NCBI GenBank assembly: GCA_030848705.1
Contig: CM061238.1
Span: forward strand, 50,755,133 to 50,819,132
DNA: 64,000 bases
Reading direction: 5' to 3'
Origin: Heracleum sosnowskyi
Taxonomy: Eukaryota > Streptophyta > Magnoliopsida > Apiales > Apiaceae
Shown here: one piece after another, positions 18,900 through 32,848 of the stretch
How the letters are laid out: the number at the start of each line of letters is the position of its first letter
How positions within the stretch are numbered: the first letter of the stretch is position 1
The notes under the pieces: model-generated
The model's input: the letters and a program-made list of their open reading frames with translations, nothing else
What the model was told of the DNA's origin: nothing
The model's database searches: none
Position numbers and translations under genes: made by a program

Positions 18900-19624
18900 G
18901 GTAAACAATCACTGGAGGATACTGTCTTTGATGATGCCTACTACTACCACGGTGAACAGGATGACTTCCAATTTGACACATCTGGTGATCTGGAGAAGAC
19001 CATACTTGAAGAAGCTTTTGGTGAGGAGGAGGTTGAAGAGGCAGCCAACTTTGATGATTGGGAAGATGAAGCTGATTTATACACACCTGACCCTTTGTTT
19101 CAAAAGGAGTTGAAGAAGCAACATGCAGAGTTAAGGAGAAAGGAGGATGAAAATGCCAAGGTCTCCGACATCATTTCTCAGAAGCTAAAGATTCAAAAGG
19201 CTGAACATGAAGACAAACAACGTCTTCATAGTATTCATGTCAAAGAAAGGAGATTGGATGTTAGGATGAAGCAAGGAAGCAAGTGGGACAAGGCAAGGGA
19301 GATGTTTGATATCCCTCAAAGAGGCACAAACAATGATGCTACTTTTCTGAAGTACTTTGAGAAGATCAGAACTGTTAATCCAGACAATTCATTATACATG
19401 AAGGCATTGAAGGAAGATATCCTAAGGATTACATCTGCATTTGATCAAGTGAGGCAAGAAATGTATATCTATGTGTCAAGTGCTCTTGAAGGGTCATTCA
19501 CTATTTCTCTTGACCTCCTACAAAGAAGATCTCTCTCTGAATTGTGGATTCTTATGAGTAAGGTAAAGAGATCTTCATTCTTAAATGAGCTTCTATATGA
19601 CAGGCTAAGAGATTCTGCAATGAA
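18900..19624 (+). pseudogene. Decayed accessory ORF of the older retroelement, 3' part
   Basis: It continues in frame from 13963 across the Pack-CACTA. It is acidic at first (QDDFQFDTSGDLEKTILEEAF), then predicted coiled-coil and Lys/Glu-rich (KELKKQHAELRRKEDENAK), then a region with LYMKALKEDILRI and SLSELWILMSKVKR. It is open to 19624, where the second CACTA begins inside codon ATG-AAC (AMN). The remainder is not in the window. Function unknown; homology to any named domain is not evident by eye. Confidence 0.6.
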
Positions 19625-20249
19625 CACTACAAGAAAAACTGAATCAGACAACACTTATCCTACAACGCTCAGACGAAAAAGTGTTGCCTGAAATTTTTAG
19701 ACAACAGTTTAAAATTCAGCAAAAATATTGTATTGTCTATCCCACATACTTTACAATAGTTTCAAAAACCATTGTCTATTATGCCTATTTAGATCGAATT
19801 AGACAAGGCTTTCCAAATGTAGTGTTGTCTAACACATATCATTTACACAACGGATTCTAGCAACCATTGTCTAAAGAGTACGCAGACAAGATGTTTTTAA
19901 ACCTTTGGTCCTTCAGACAATGTTTTCTAAAACTGTTGTTAAAATTAGACAAGTGTTTTCTATCTTCGTCGTTTTAAAAGCATTCACACAACAATATTTT
20001 TAAACTGTTGTCTGAATGGTAGCTAACAAACAATGGTTTGTGTACTCTTGAGTTATTTACCTCTCTCACATGCCTTTTGTTGTTTAAAACCGTTGTTTGA
20101 TTTACAGCAGAATTTAAAAATATATTTGAAAAAAGGCTAACCCCTGCCTGAAAATCAAAGGCAATACATACCAATACCAAACGTCAACAAACATATAGCA
20201 GCCACCAAGAAATTCTAGACGAGCAGCAAATCACAGTTATCATAGTTTA
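19625..20249. mobile_element. Left end of second CACTA element (TIR and subterminal repeats)
   Basis: It begins CACTACAAGAAAAACTGAAT, the commonest plant CACTA terminus, directly after GAA inside an otherwise open frame. The next 450 bases are packed with AGACAATGGTTT, AACCGTTGT and GTGTTG variants on both strands, as expected for TNPA-type binding sites. The element is split at 20249/20250 by the LARD array and resumes at 48289 with the 3' end of its transposase gene. The right terminus is not in the window. Confidence 0.85.
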
Positions 20250-23200
20250 TGTAACGACCCCAAATCCGGGGTCAAATGATTTGGTCGTCACAATGCACTC
20301 TTAATCCAAACAACCTATTCAATATAAAATCAACACAATAATAATAATATCTGTGACCCCAACTCTACCAAGAATCTTTAAAGGTTATAGAGCTAGAAAC
20401 AAGAATCCAAATTTCATCACAACAATCTTTCTTCCTTACAACCATTCTCTTTACAAAAATTCTAATACACTAGTATAACTTCGATAAGAAGTATACCAGG
20501 CAACAAATCTTATACAATATATTATTCAGTGGAAAACATCTATATACACAACCTCTCACTAGCTCCAAATGCTCTGGATCAGAACGTCTTTATGCTAATA
20601 TCTTTCCCCATCTCTGATCAGCTACGCGGACAACTCTTGCCAATACACCTTCTTTCTGGCAGGCTAAAATATATATAAATAAAACAAGTATGAGCGAATG
20701 AATTGCTCAGCAAGCGCATTATTAAATATAATACGAAAGGTTTCCAAAATAAACTTTGGATTTTCAAATAACAACTTTTGTTTTTGAACATTTGTAATCT
20801 TTAAAACTTTCAAATTAAGTTTGGTAATTTACCACAATTTCTCATTCAGTTTCTCGCAACCGAATAGTTTTAAAACACAAAAGATTTATATTGGTCGTTA
20901 CGATGACCGAATCAACAATATCTACAATAGCATGTAGAAAATATGAAATAAATATAACTCATACGTCTTCAAGACCATAGCTTGTACAAAAATACTAATT
21001 TTTAAGATAACAGATCTATTCACAACGTTTTCTGAAACCAACAACTCTGGAAGGTTAGAATAATCAAGGGGTAAGAATGAGCCAACACGCTCGGTCAAGG
21101 AATAAAGAACACACTTCAAGACTTCAACATGGTACCGACTGGATATGCAGTATGAATAAAACTCATCAAGATAGATATCTCACGACTGCCAATGGAATCA
21201 AGGAAGTGGATTTCGACTATTTGGAATCCAAATGTATTAAGAGTAAGTGATTTCAGCAAGATTGAAACCACTATTATTAATCAACGAACCAACAACTTCA
21301 CGCAACGAATAAACCTGAGAATCAGGTCATAACTCACACGAACAAAACATATGGATGTAACTCATCCCAAAAATAAGAACTTATTCTAGAATTGGATTTT
21401 TTTCACATTTTATCAAATCAAAGGTTGTGTTGCTGGCCAGCCACGCAACAACCCCGGACTAGCTCATGCATAGTCCTCTACGGATCCAAGGCCAATCTGG
21501 GCCTAAATTACATCGACCATAAATGGCCCGACCAATAATTGGTCCATTTTTAAAAACATTCCAATCCTATATTATATACGTCAGGTGTCAGAACAATTGA
21601 CAACCTTACTTCGACAATCAGGTGTCGGAAGAATCGACAACCTAATATAACAATTGCTGGAAAACTCACGTTCCAGGAAACAGTTCAATTATGAAGAATC
21701 AATAAAGGGATAACTATATAATCTAGTATCGACGAGATCGACACAACAATGGGGAGGTGCACATGAAAAGTGACAATATAATAAGCATCGACGAGTTCGA
21801 TGTAACAACTGGGATATAATGAAGAATAACAATGACATGCTCAACAAGGTTAAGTCTGATATGAAACAGACAATATGATATCAACAGAAAAGGGTAACAA
21901 GTCAATATAGAGTAGGGTTCAAAGAACAGGCTCTAGATGGCCTCAATAGTTCAAATCATCACATTATGGAAGAATTAATTAAGGTTTACCAATCTGGTAA
22001 ATGACAAGAGAGTCAAGTTCAAGTTTAAGAAGAATTCAAGGTGAAGTTTATAAATGAAGAAAACAAGGGTTTATCAACTTCTGACAGAAATAGTTCAAGT
22101 CCTTCTTACATGTACTTATAATAGATAAGCCTTGTACTTGAAGGAAGTAAACTAAATCATGCACAACATATATGAATTTGAATCAGGGAATGGATCAGAT
22201 GATCGCATTAACAAGAAAGGATAACAAGGTTTGCATAGGTGCAAGGTGAAAAATGGAATACTTGAAGGGCAAGCAACACCACTTCAGAATTTCAGAATAA
22301 GTTTTCCCTCATAGGGTTCACAAGTTCCCGCTCATCTAGGGTTGGTAATATTCCAACCTAATGTTTTAAAATCATGTCTTTTAAAAGAAAGCCTTAGTAT
22401 ACGGCCCATAATTATCTCTTCAAACTTTTCAATATAATAAGTATATCTTTCCAATCAATTATGAAAATATGAATCTAAACTCAAAAGGTATAAAAGAGTA
22501 CTCGTCAATTTACGAGATTAAATAACATACTTGCAATTCAATGCAAAGAAATCAACATTTTAAAATTCAGTAATAAGCATTCAACATGCATACTAATAAT
22601 TCAAGATAATATCCCTTAATTAATAAGCAAGGGTATAAACACTTGCCTCTGGTCCTTAGCTATTTCGTAACGCTGAAACAATACGGTTTCCTCCTTATTC
22701 TGTCTTGTCGCACGATTCTCTACTTTCGTCCTTCTTTGCTTTAACGCTCTTGCGAACACCACTAGTCTGCTTTTACCATTTCGAATCCGCATGCCAGCCT
22801 CGATAGTCAAACATGAGACGGTACTTAGTCTTCAACGTATAATTCTCATATTCCATAAATGATTGTAACTTAACCTCGATAATCTGACTCGTCTCGTCCA
22901 ATAGCCTCTGTTGCATAGACAACCACATTTCAATTGATAGAATGATCACAACTAACTATACAAGTAATCCTCGTAACTCGCTTGACGAAACTCCCCATAC
23001 TATAAAAGTCAACATCTAAGTCAACGGCCTCGTAAATCTCACTTTCTAACATAACCGACAAATTTCTATCCCAACTACCCCTCGTGATGATATTAGACAC
23101 GACCAAATACTCAAACAAGTCTCAACACAATTTATTCGCATGCATGACTCAACAACAGATAATTCACATCATTCACATAACATATTTAAACAAGTAACCG

Positions 23201-25131
23201 GTTACGTATCGGACGCCCGGTCTAATTTACGATATTTAAAACTCAGACACTAGCCCTAGTACGGGCATATACGGACTATAAAACACATTACACAACTCAT
23301 ACAAACCATATAGCACTTATAACCATTTTTAAAACATCACACGAAGCTTATTTGAATTTAAATAAGCCACAAACAATTTTTAAATCAAAAATCGGATTTT
23401 TAAATCCAATATACGTATTTTAAATGCAATTAAATCAATTAATAAAATTAATTGACACTCTTTAAATGCTCAAACTATTTTTAAATAAATGAACTAAGCT
23501 AGAAAATAATTAAACTTAATTTTAATTAATTAAATCTAATTAATAATTAATTATTAAGAATTAACTGATTAAAAGAATTAATCAATTAATTAAATTAATT
23601 AATTATTAATCAAAAATAATTAAAATAATTAAATTTAATCAATTTTCGAATTTAAATAAATATTTATGAATTTATAAAATTTTCGGAATAATAAAATGTA
23701 TTTTTAAATCAAAGATATGATTTTTAGAATTATAAAACTATTTTTGAATTATTTTTAAAATAAAAACCCAGAAACAGTTTTTTAGAAATGCAATTAGGGT
23801 TTTCTGGATCGAAACCGGGTCGGGTAGGGTTTTGAAAACGGGTCATGAAGAACACGGTGGGTCGCCAAGAACACGTCACCGGAAAACTGGGTTTCCCAGT
23901 TTCCGGCCAGCGTCCGGCCAACCCACCGGTTTCCGGCGACCAAAAACCATTCCAAACACACGGATTTTTGTGCAGAAATCACAGGAATGTCTCGACGATT
24001 ACATTACTGAGCCCAGTTAACTGAAATCACGTCAAAATCGTCCAAAACGAACGGAAAGAAAACGGCGGCGCCGTTTCCGGCCAACCGAAAACGGACACCA
24101 AATTCAAAACCGATTACATGGTTCAACTCTAAACTCACAGATCTATCCAATGGTATAAACATAACCAAGAAACAGTTCCTGGAAATCAAAATCCGGCAAA
24201 AGCTCAAGAACTCCGGCGAGCTTCAAAAATTCGATTTGCTCGATTTACAACACCAACACCCAAAATTTTAGTATCAAAACATTCCCTGAATCATGTACAA
24301 TCTATTCATGTAATCAATTAGCAAGAACAACTACGAACAAAGATTCCCCCAATTTAAATATAAAAATTCGAAAATAAATAAATAATTAAAAATCGGAAAG
24401 ATCAGAAAATCATACCCACATGAATTTTGATGGTGGATTTAGGTAGAGGATGATGAGAGATTCGATTTGGTTACAAGAACATCGAAATCGGATTCTGATA
24501 ACGCCTTCAAAATTGAGTTTGATTCTCAAGAACACGAAAAACACGTTCTAGGGTTTTTTCGGATTTTTAACTGTAATTAAGCTTGATTATAAGAAAACAA
24601 AGTACGATTTGCCTTTTTATATTAAACGGAAAATAATACCCCAAACGACATTTTTGGATCGATACTGATCCGATGGATCGCTTTAAATACAATATAACAG
24701 AATATATGCTTTAAACCTTTAATAAAGCAGAATACACGTTTCACGAGACGATAAGCATCCATAAAGTACGGATAACTATAAGTATCGTTTAATTCAAAAT
24801 ATACGAACCAAAATACCTTTATTGCGAATATTTTCGAATACTTCCTACTTGAACGAATGAAATATTGGTACGAACGATATACCAATCTCCCGAATAATTT
24901 GGGAACGATCCAAATTTTCTTTTCGATAATTAAAATAAAATAGTATGACACCCTTTTCAAAATAATTTCAAATTCCCCACACATTTCACATAGCACCACA
25001 ATATCACATATTCAATCATTTAACGAATAACTTAGCACGTTTAAACAGATAAATCATTTAATAACTCTTAATATGAAATTAAAATTTCATTTCACATCAT
25101 ATAATAACACGTAATTTTCCCGGATCTTACA
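20250..25131 (-). repeat. LARD LTR1 (4882 bp)
   Basis: The most divergent of the four. It has ACGACCCC where LTR2-4 have ACGCCCCC at the end, lacks a 5-bp AAAAT duplication near 24941, and carries about 25 other private differences. It includes an AT-rich block (about 23400-23780), a GC-rich stretch (about 23800-24100) and, on the minus strand, a TATA box TATAAAAAGG at 24621-24612. The short ORFs inside are not genes. Confidence 0.95.
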
Positions 25132-27961
25132 TCCTTTCCCCCATAACAAGATTCTGTCCTCAGAATCAGCTTACGCAAACACAAGTGGATATTTTCCAAC
25201 ATCTCATTTTCAAATTCCTAGGTTGACTCTTCAACCTTAGGATTTCTCCTCATACTCATACTAATTTGACTCCTCTATTACTCATCACTCTCTCATACTG
25301 ACTCAATATCTCAATTGGTTACTCAACATAGAACAATTTAACTAAATCTCTATAGGTTCGTATTTTATGAAATACACTATGAATACACCACTCATGGAGT
25401 GGTACGCAAACTTATACGCAACTTTCCTAACACGCAGTAAACCGACATAAGGTAGCAATTCAAAATTGTCATAATAACTGTTGTCGTAAGGAAATCTAAT
25501 CAACGGTAAATGGCCCTTCCAATTACCTTAAAAAAAAATTTAGTACACAACCATAGTCTGTCTGAATTATTTAATTAAGTCGCGGATCTCTGCCAAATAC
25601 AATTGAACCCGTCATTCCATGTCGTAATCTTATCTCATTCAAATAGAGACGAACCAACTCACCCAATGAATACCTCTCATTAATCGGTCAATAATAACTC
25701 AAATACTATCATGATTAGCTCTAAGCCTTAGCAACTCTACTGCAAAGTCTATCTTAATATGTTTCCACTTCCATTCAGGAATCTCTTTAGTTTTAATCGT
25801 CTACTATATCTCTGTTATTTTGTCTTCCTTTTCTAGCATCCCAAGCACTTAAATACTCACCAATATTAATATCCTTTTAAACCTCTTTTATGTCCTTACA
25901 TTTCCTTCTTATCCATTATACTCTCTCGCTCCTTCCTGTAATTGAATTCCATTTCTTTCTCCATAACTCTTTCCTTTATGTAGCCCTTTCTCTTTAATCA
26001 ATTCTGGTTGAACCCTTAATTCCGTCATTTCTTCTTATTAATCTCTTGTTATCATAACCTTAAAGCTCTATCCTTTCTAATCCTTGTACCGAAGATATTT
26101 ACATCTCTGATCTTTTTTTTTTTTCTACTCATACTATCAGCCATCCATATTCTTGGGTCAACTTTATCTACCTCCAATATATTTAACAACTGCTTTCAAC
26201 GATCACATACCTTTTATGCCAATTAACTCTTCAGCTGAAAACAACCCTTCATTACCTTATCCATTGTCTTTAAATCCTTATTAACACCTCTTCGTCTTCT
26301 TTTCCTATTTACAATTGGGAGAATATTCCTTATCAACTTGGTGACTTAATCCCATATCTTTAAAATTGTTCTACCTAGTTCCAATAACTTAATTGTTCTC
26401 CATCTGATTCCTAAATAATTCAGAAGATACATTCACAGTAACACTCATGACACCTTTTCCATGGTTCCATCTCATTTCCCAAACAGCTTGATCAACTCGA
26501 CATTATCTTGATTCTCATTCTATACATCCACATTGGCTAGTAAGATCTACCTAACTATCGTGAGCAAAAGACTTGCAATCATATCATACAATCCTGAAAT
26601 ACTCAAAGATCAACTCATTCTCCATTATTAGCCTATCATCAAATCTTAAAAGTTCTTCTCATTGAGACAAAAATCTATTAGGTGCATCTTCCACAACATG
26701 GGATATCATCAGCACAATTACACATTTTTCCCCAAATTTCCAATCAACTCTTGAATTATCTAACTTCACCTTTCCATATCGTAACGTTAATCGATAGAAA
26801 GAGAACAACTGGCTCCGTTATATGTTACTAGTATTCTAATCGCATCGTAATCCGCTTTCGCTCGTGGTAATTCAATCGCAAATTCTTCGTTCATTATGGA
26901 AGGGTAAATTTCAGTTCACCCTAATGGCATACCTCCCAGATTATTTGGTATAACAAAAATTCATGATATTTTGAAGTGAAAGATTCTAATGGAATTACTG
27001 AGAGACCAATTTGATCACATGAACTCAATGTTGTGTGTCTCTATTAAGACAGTACTAAAGGTAATTAGCCTTCTTGTATTTCACAACACACAAGTGACGG
27101 CGTCCCGTCAGACTTCTATCACATAGACAGATAGTCCTTGTGTCCCCTATAAATAGGGTTGTTTGTCTCAGTTGGAGTAGTGAAACATGAAAGAAATTTA
27201 TGGTCAAAATAACAACCAAGACCTCTCGATAAGAAATCTCGAATACACACCTTGGATTGAAATTGAATAGATTCCAAAGGTGTTATTTCAGAAAATAAGA
27301 ACAACCAGAAAGGAAGTATCAACAAATAGCGTTACATCACAATTAGAGTTATCCACTCCGGAAGAATGAAGGAGTTGGAATTTAAATAACATATTTTTCA
27401 ACAAGCCTCAAAATTTGAAATAGGCATATCAACAATCTTTGGCGCAATTTAAAACATGATTGATCAAGAGTATCAAATACAAGATCAACAGGTGGAATAT
27501 ATCCGTCAACACAGGTTTCTCTTTAAAGGAATGTCAAATATTTCATTAGGATGGGAAGGTATTACCAAGGTCTTCACATATGACTCCTCCGTCGACTCCT
27601 TCGATAGCTCGTTATTCGATTTCAGCCCTTCTTCTCCACGTTATTCGATTTCAGGCCTTCTTTTCCACGTTATTCGATTTCAGCCCTTCTTTTCCACGTC
27701 GCAAGGTTATCAATATCGTACGTCGTCGTCGACTCTTAATAGTCCTCGAAGATTCCGCCATAGACGTCTACAAACGCAAGAAGTTCTATCCATTTCAGCA
27801 CAACTATCTCAATCAAATACCTCCATCTCAACTCACTCAGCGGTACTATATCCCATAGTCCAATACGAACTCTAAATGAGCTCTGGCGTTCCTTATATAA
27901 CTATATACACTCCCACACACTCTCGTTTCTAGTTTACTATAACCCTTGCTCTGATACCAAC
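25132..27961 (-). other. LARD internal domain 1 (2830 bp), non-coding
   Basis: The primer-binding site is at 27959-27948 and the polypurine tract at 25142-25132 (minus strand). No ORF exceeds 139 codons, and none resembles gag or pol. 27612-27698 holds three 29-bp tandem copies. It differs from domains 2 and 3 at about ten visible positions, for example TCTAATGGAATT against TCTAAGGAATT. The element therefore depends on proteins supplied in trans. Confidence 0.88.
27612..27698 (-). repeat. Three 29-bp tandem repeats in LARD leader
   Basis: Each unit begins TTATTCGATTTCAG on the plus strand and ends in CCACG. The same triplet is at 35330-35416 and 43046-43132. It lies 260-350 bases inside the primer-binding site, where a packaging signal would be expected; that role is inference. 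Confidence 0.85.
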
Positions 27962-30900
27962 TGTAACGCCCCCAAATCCGGGGTCAAATGATTTGGTCGT
28001 CACAATGCACTCTTAATCCAAACAACCTGTTCAATATAAAATCAACACAATAATAATAATATCTGTGACCCCAACTCTACCAAGAATCTTTAAAGGTTAT
28101 AGAGCTAGAAACAAGAATCCAAATTTCATCACAACAATCTTTCTTCCTTACAACCATTCTCTTTACAAAAATTCTAATACACTAGTATAACTTCGATAAG
28201 AAGTATACCAGGCAACTAATCTTATACGATATATTATTCAGTGGAAAACATCTATATACACAACCTCTCACTAGCTCCAAATGCTCTGGATCAGAACGTC
28301 TTTATGCTAATATCTTTCCCCATCTCTGATCAGCTACGCGGACAACTCTTGCCAATACACCTTCTTTCTGGCAGGCTAAAATATATATAAATAAAACAAG
28401 TATGAGCGAATGAATTGCTCAGCAAGCGCATTATTCAATATAATACGAAAGGTTTCCAAAATAAACTTTGGATTTTCAAATAACAACTTTTGTTTTTGAA
28501 CATTTGTAATCTTTAAAACTTTCAAATTAAGTTTGGTAATTTACCACAATTTCTCATTCAGTTTCTCGCAACCGAATAGTTTTAAAACACAAAAGATTTA
28601 TATTGGTCGTTACGATGACCGAATGAACAATATCTACAATAGCATGTAGAAAATATGAAATAAATATAACTCATACGTCTTCAAGACCATAGCTTGTACA
28701 AAAATACTAATTTTTAAGATAACAGATCTATTCACAACGTTTTCTGAAACCAACAACTCTGGAAGGTTAGAATAATCAAGGGGTAAGAATGAGCCAACAC
28801 GCTCGGTCAAGGAATAAAGAACACACTTCAAGACTTCAACATGGTACCGACTGGATATGCAGTATGAATAAAACTCATCAAGATAGATATCTCACGACTG
28901 CCAATGGAATCAAGGAAGTGGATTTCGACTATTTGGAATCCAAATGTATTAAGAGTAAGTGATTTCAGCAAGATTGAAACCACTATTATTAATCAACGAA
29001 CCAACAACTTCACGCAACGAATAAACCTGAGAATCAGGTCATAACTCACACGAACAAAACATATGGATGTAACTCATCCCAAAAATAAGAACTTATTCTA
29101 GAATTGGATTTTTTTCACATTTTATCAAATCAAAGGTTGTGCTGCTGGCCAGCCACGCAACAACCCCGGACTAGCTCATGCATAGTCCTCTACGGATCCA
29201 AGGCCAATCTGGGCCTAAATTACATCGACCATAAATGGCCCGACCAATAATTGGTCCATTTTTAAAAACATTCCAATCCTATATTATATACGTCAGGTGT
29301 TAGAACAATTGACAACCTTACTTCGACAATCAGGTGTCGGAAGAATCGACAACCTAATATAACAATTGCTGGAAAACTCACGTTCTAGGAAACAGTTCAA
29401 TTATGAAGAATCAATAAAGGGATAACAATATAATCTAGTATCGACGAGATCGACACAACAATGGGGAGGTGCACATGAAAAGTGACAATATAATAAGCAT
29501 CGACGAGTTCGATGTAACAACTGGGATATAATGAAGAATAACAATGACATGCTCAACAAGGTTAAGTCTGATATGAAACAGACAATATGATATCAACAGA
29601 AAAGGGTAACAAGTCAATATAGAGTAGGGTTCAAAGAACAGGCTCTAGATGGCCTCAATAGTTCAAATCATCACATTATGGAAGAATTAATTAAGGTTTA
29701 CCAATCTGGTAAATGACAAGAGAGTCAAGTTCAAGTTTAAGAAGAATTCAAGGTGAAGTTTATAAATGAAGAAAACAAGGGTTTATCAACTTCTGACAGA
29801 AATAGTTCAAGTCCTTCTTACATGTACTTATAATAGATAAGCCTTGTACTTGAAGGAAGTAAACTAAATCATGCACAGTATATATGAATTCGAATCAGGG
29901 AATGGATCAGATGATCGCATTAACAAGAAAGGATAACAAGGTTTGCATAGGTGCAAGGTGAAAAATGGAATACTTGAAGGGCAAGCAACACCACTTCAGA
30001 ATTTCCGAATAAGTTTTCCCTCATAGGGTTCACAAGTTCCCGCTCATCTAGGGTTGGTAATATTCCAACCTAATGTTTTAAAATCATGTCTTTTAAAAGA
30101 AAGCCTTAGTATACGGCCCATAATTATCTCTTCAAACTTTTCAATATAATAAGTATATCTTTCCAATCAATTATGAAAATATGAATCTAAACTCAAAAGG
30201 TATAAAAGAGTACTCGTCAATTTACGAGATTAAATAACATACTTGCAATTCAATGCAAAGAAATCAACATTTGAAAATTCAGTAATAAGCATTCAACATG
30301 CATACTAATAATTCAAGATAATATCCCTTAATTAATAAGCAAGGGTATAAACACTTGCCTATGGTCCTTAGCTATTTCGTAACGCTGAAACAATACGATT
30401 TCCTCCTTATTCTGTCTTGTCGCACGATTCTCTACTTCCGTCCTTCTTTGCTTTAACGCTCTTGCGAACACCACTAGTCTGCTTTTACCATTTCGAATCC
30501 GCGTGCCAGCCTCGATAGTCAAACATGAGACGGTACTTAGTCTTCAACGTATAATTCTCATATTCCATAAATGATTGTAACTTAACCTCGATAATCTGAC
30601 TCGTCTCGTCCAATAGCCTCTGTTGCATAGACAACTACATTTCAATTGATAGAATGATCACAACTAACTATACAAGTAATCCTCGTAACTCGCTTGACGA
30701 AACTCCCCATACTATAAAAGTCAACATCTAAGTCAACGGCCTCGTAAATCTCACTTTCTAACATAACCGACAAATTTCTATCCCAACTACCCCTCGTGAT
30801 GATATTAGACACGACCAAATACTCAAACAAGTCTCAACACAATTTATTCGCATGCATGACTCAACAACAGATAATTCACATCATTCACATAACATATTTA

Positions 30901-32848
30901 AACAAGTAACCGGTTACGTATCGGACGCCCGGTCTAATTTACGATATTTAAAACTCAGACACTAGCCCTAGTACGGGCATATACGGACTATAAAACACAT
31001 TACACAACTCATACAAACCATATAGCACTTATAACCATTTTTAAAACATCACACGAAGCTTATTTGAATTTAAATAAGCCACAAACAATTTTTAAATCAC
31101 AAATCGGATTTTTAAATCCAATATAAGTATTTTAAATGCAATTAAATCAATTAATAAAATTAATTGACACTCTTTAAATGCTCAAACTATTTTTAAATAA
31201 ATGAACCAAGCTAGAAAATAATTAAACTTAATTTTAATTAATTAAATCTAATTAATAATTAATTATTAAGAATTAACTGATTAAAAGAATTAATCAATTA
31301 ATTAAATAAATTAATTATTAATCAAAAATAATTAAAATAATTAAATTTAATCAATTTTCGAATTTAAATAAATATTTATGAATTTATAAAATTTTCGGAA
31401 TAATAAAATGTATTTTTAAATCAAAGATATGATTTTTAGAATTATAAAACTATTTTTGAATTATTTTTAAAATAAAAACCCAGAAACAGTTTTTTAGAAA
31501 TGCAATTAGGGTTTTCTGGATCGAAACCGGGTCGGGTAGGGTTTTGAAAACGGGTCATGAAGAACACGGTGGGTCGCCAAGAACACGTCACCGGAAAACT
31601 GGGTTTCCCAGTTTCCGGCCAGCGTCCGGCCAACCCACCGGTTTCCGGCGACCAAAAACCATTCCAAACACACGGATTTTTGTGCAGAAATCACAGGAAT
31701 GTCTCGACGATTACATTACTGAGCCCAGTTAACTGAAATCACGTCAAAATCGTCCAAAACGAACGGAAAGAAAACGGCGGCGCCGTTTCCGGCCAACCGA
31801 AAACGGACACCAAATTCAAAACCGATTACATGGTTCAACTCTAAACTCACAGATCTATCCAATGGTATAAACATAACCAAGAAACAGTTCCTGGAAATCA
31901 AAATCCGGCAAAAGCTCAAGAACTCCGGCGAGCTTCAAAAATTCGATTTGCTCGATTTACAACACCAACACCCAAAATTTTAGTATCAAAACATTCCCTG
32001 AATCATGTACAATCTATTCATGTAATCAATTAGCAAGAACAACTACGAACAAAGATTCCCCCAATTTAAATATAAAAATTCGAAAATAAATAAATAATTA
32101 AAAATCGGAAAGATCAGAAAATCATACCCACATGAATTTTGATGGTGGATTTAGGTAGAGGATGATGAGAGATTCGATTTGGTTACAAGAACATCGAAAT
32201 CGGATTCCGATAACGCCTTCAAAATTGAGTTTGATTCTCAAGAACACGAAGAACACGTTCTAGGGTTTTTTCGGATTTTTAACTGTAATTAAGCTTGATT
32301 ATACGAAAACAAAGTACGATTTGCCTTTTTATATTAAACGGAAAATAATACCCCAAACGACATTTTTGGATCGATACTGATCCGATGGATCGCTTTAAAT
32401 ACAATATAACAGAATATATGCTTTAAACCTTTAATAAAGCAGAATACACGTTTCACGAGACGATAAGCATCCATAAAGTACGGATAACTACAAGTATCGT
32501 TTAATTCAAAATATACGAACCAAAATACCTTTATTGCGAATATTTTCGAATACTTCCTACTTTAACGAATGAAATATTGGTACGAACGATATACCAATCT
32601 CCCGAATAATTTGGGAACGATCCAAATTTTCTTTTCGATAATTAAAATAAAATAAAATAGTATGACACCCTTTTCAAAATAATTTCAAATTCCCCACACA
32701 TTTCACATAGCACCACAATATCACATATTCAATCATTTAACGAATAACTTAGCACGTTTAAACAGATAAATCATTTAATAACTCTTAATATGAAATTAAA
32801 ATTTCATTTCACATCATATAATAACACGTAATTTTCCCGGATCTTACA
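27962..32848 (-). repeat. LARD LTR2 (4887 bp)
   Basis: Nearly identical to LTR3 and LTR4. Private bases include ATTCAATATAAT (28433), GAATGAAC (28620) and ATCACAAATC (31096). It is shared between units 1 and 2, which is why the array has one LTR fewer than separate elements would. Confidence 0.95.

Noticed and set aside
20922..24207. Sets of 60-68 codon ORFs recurring in every LARD LTR
   Set aside because: Short, mostly hydrophobic or low complexity, on both strands and identical only because the LTRs are.
27456..27875. Plus-strand ORFs of 139 and 92 codons, repeated in each LARD unit
   Set aside because: They overlap in two frames across the 29-bp repeats, lie on the strand opposite the element and show no family resemblance. 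Their conservation simply reflects recent duplication.
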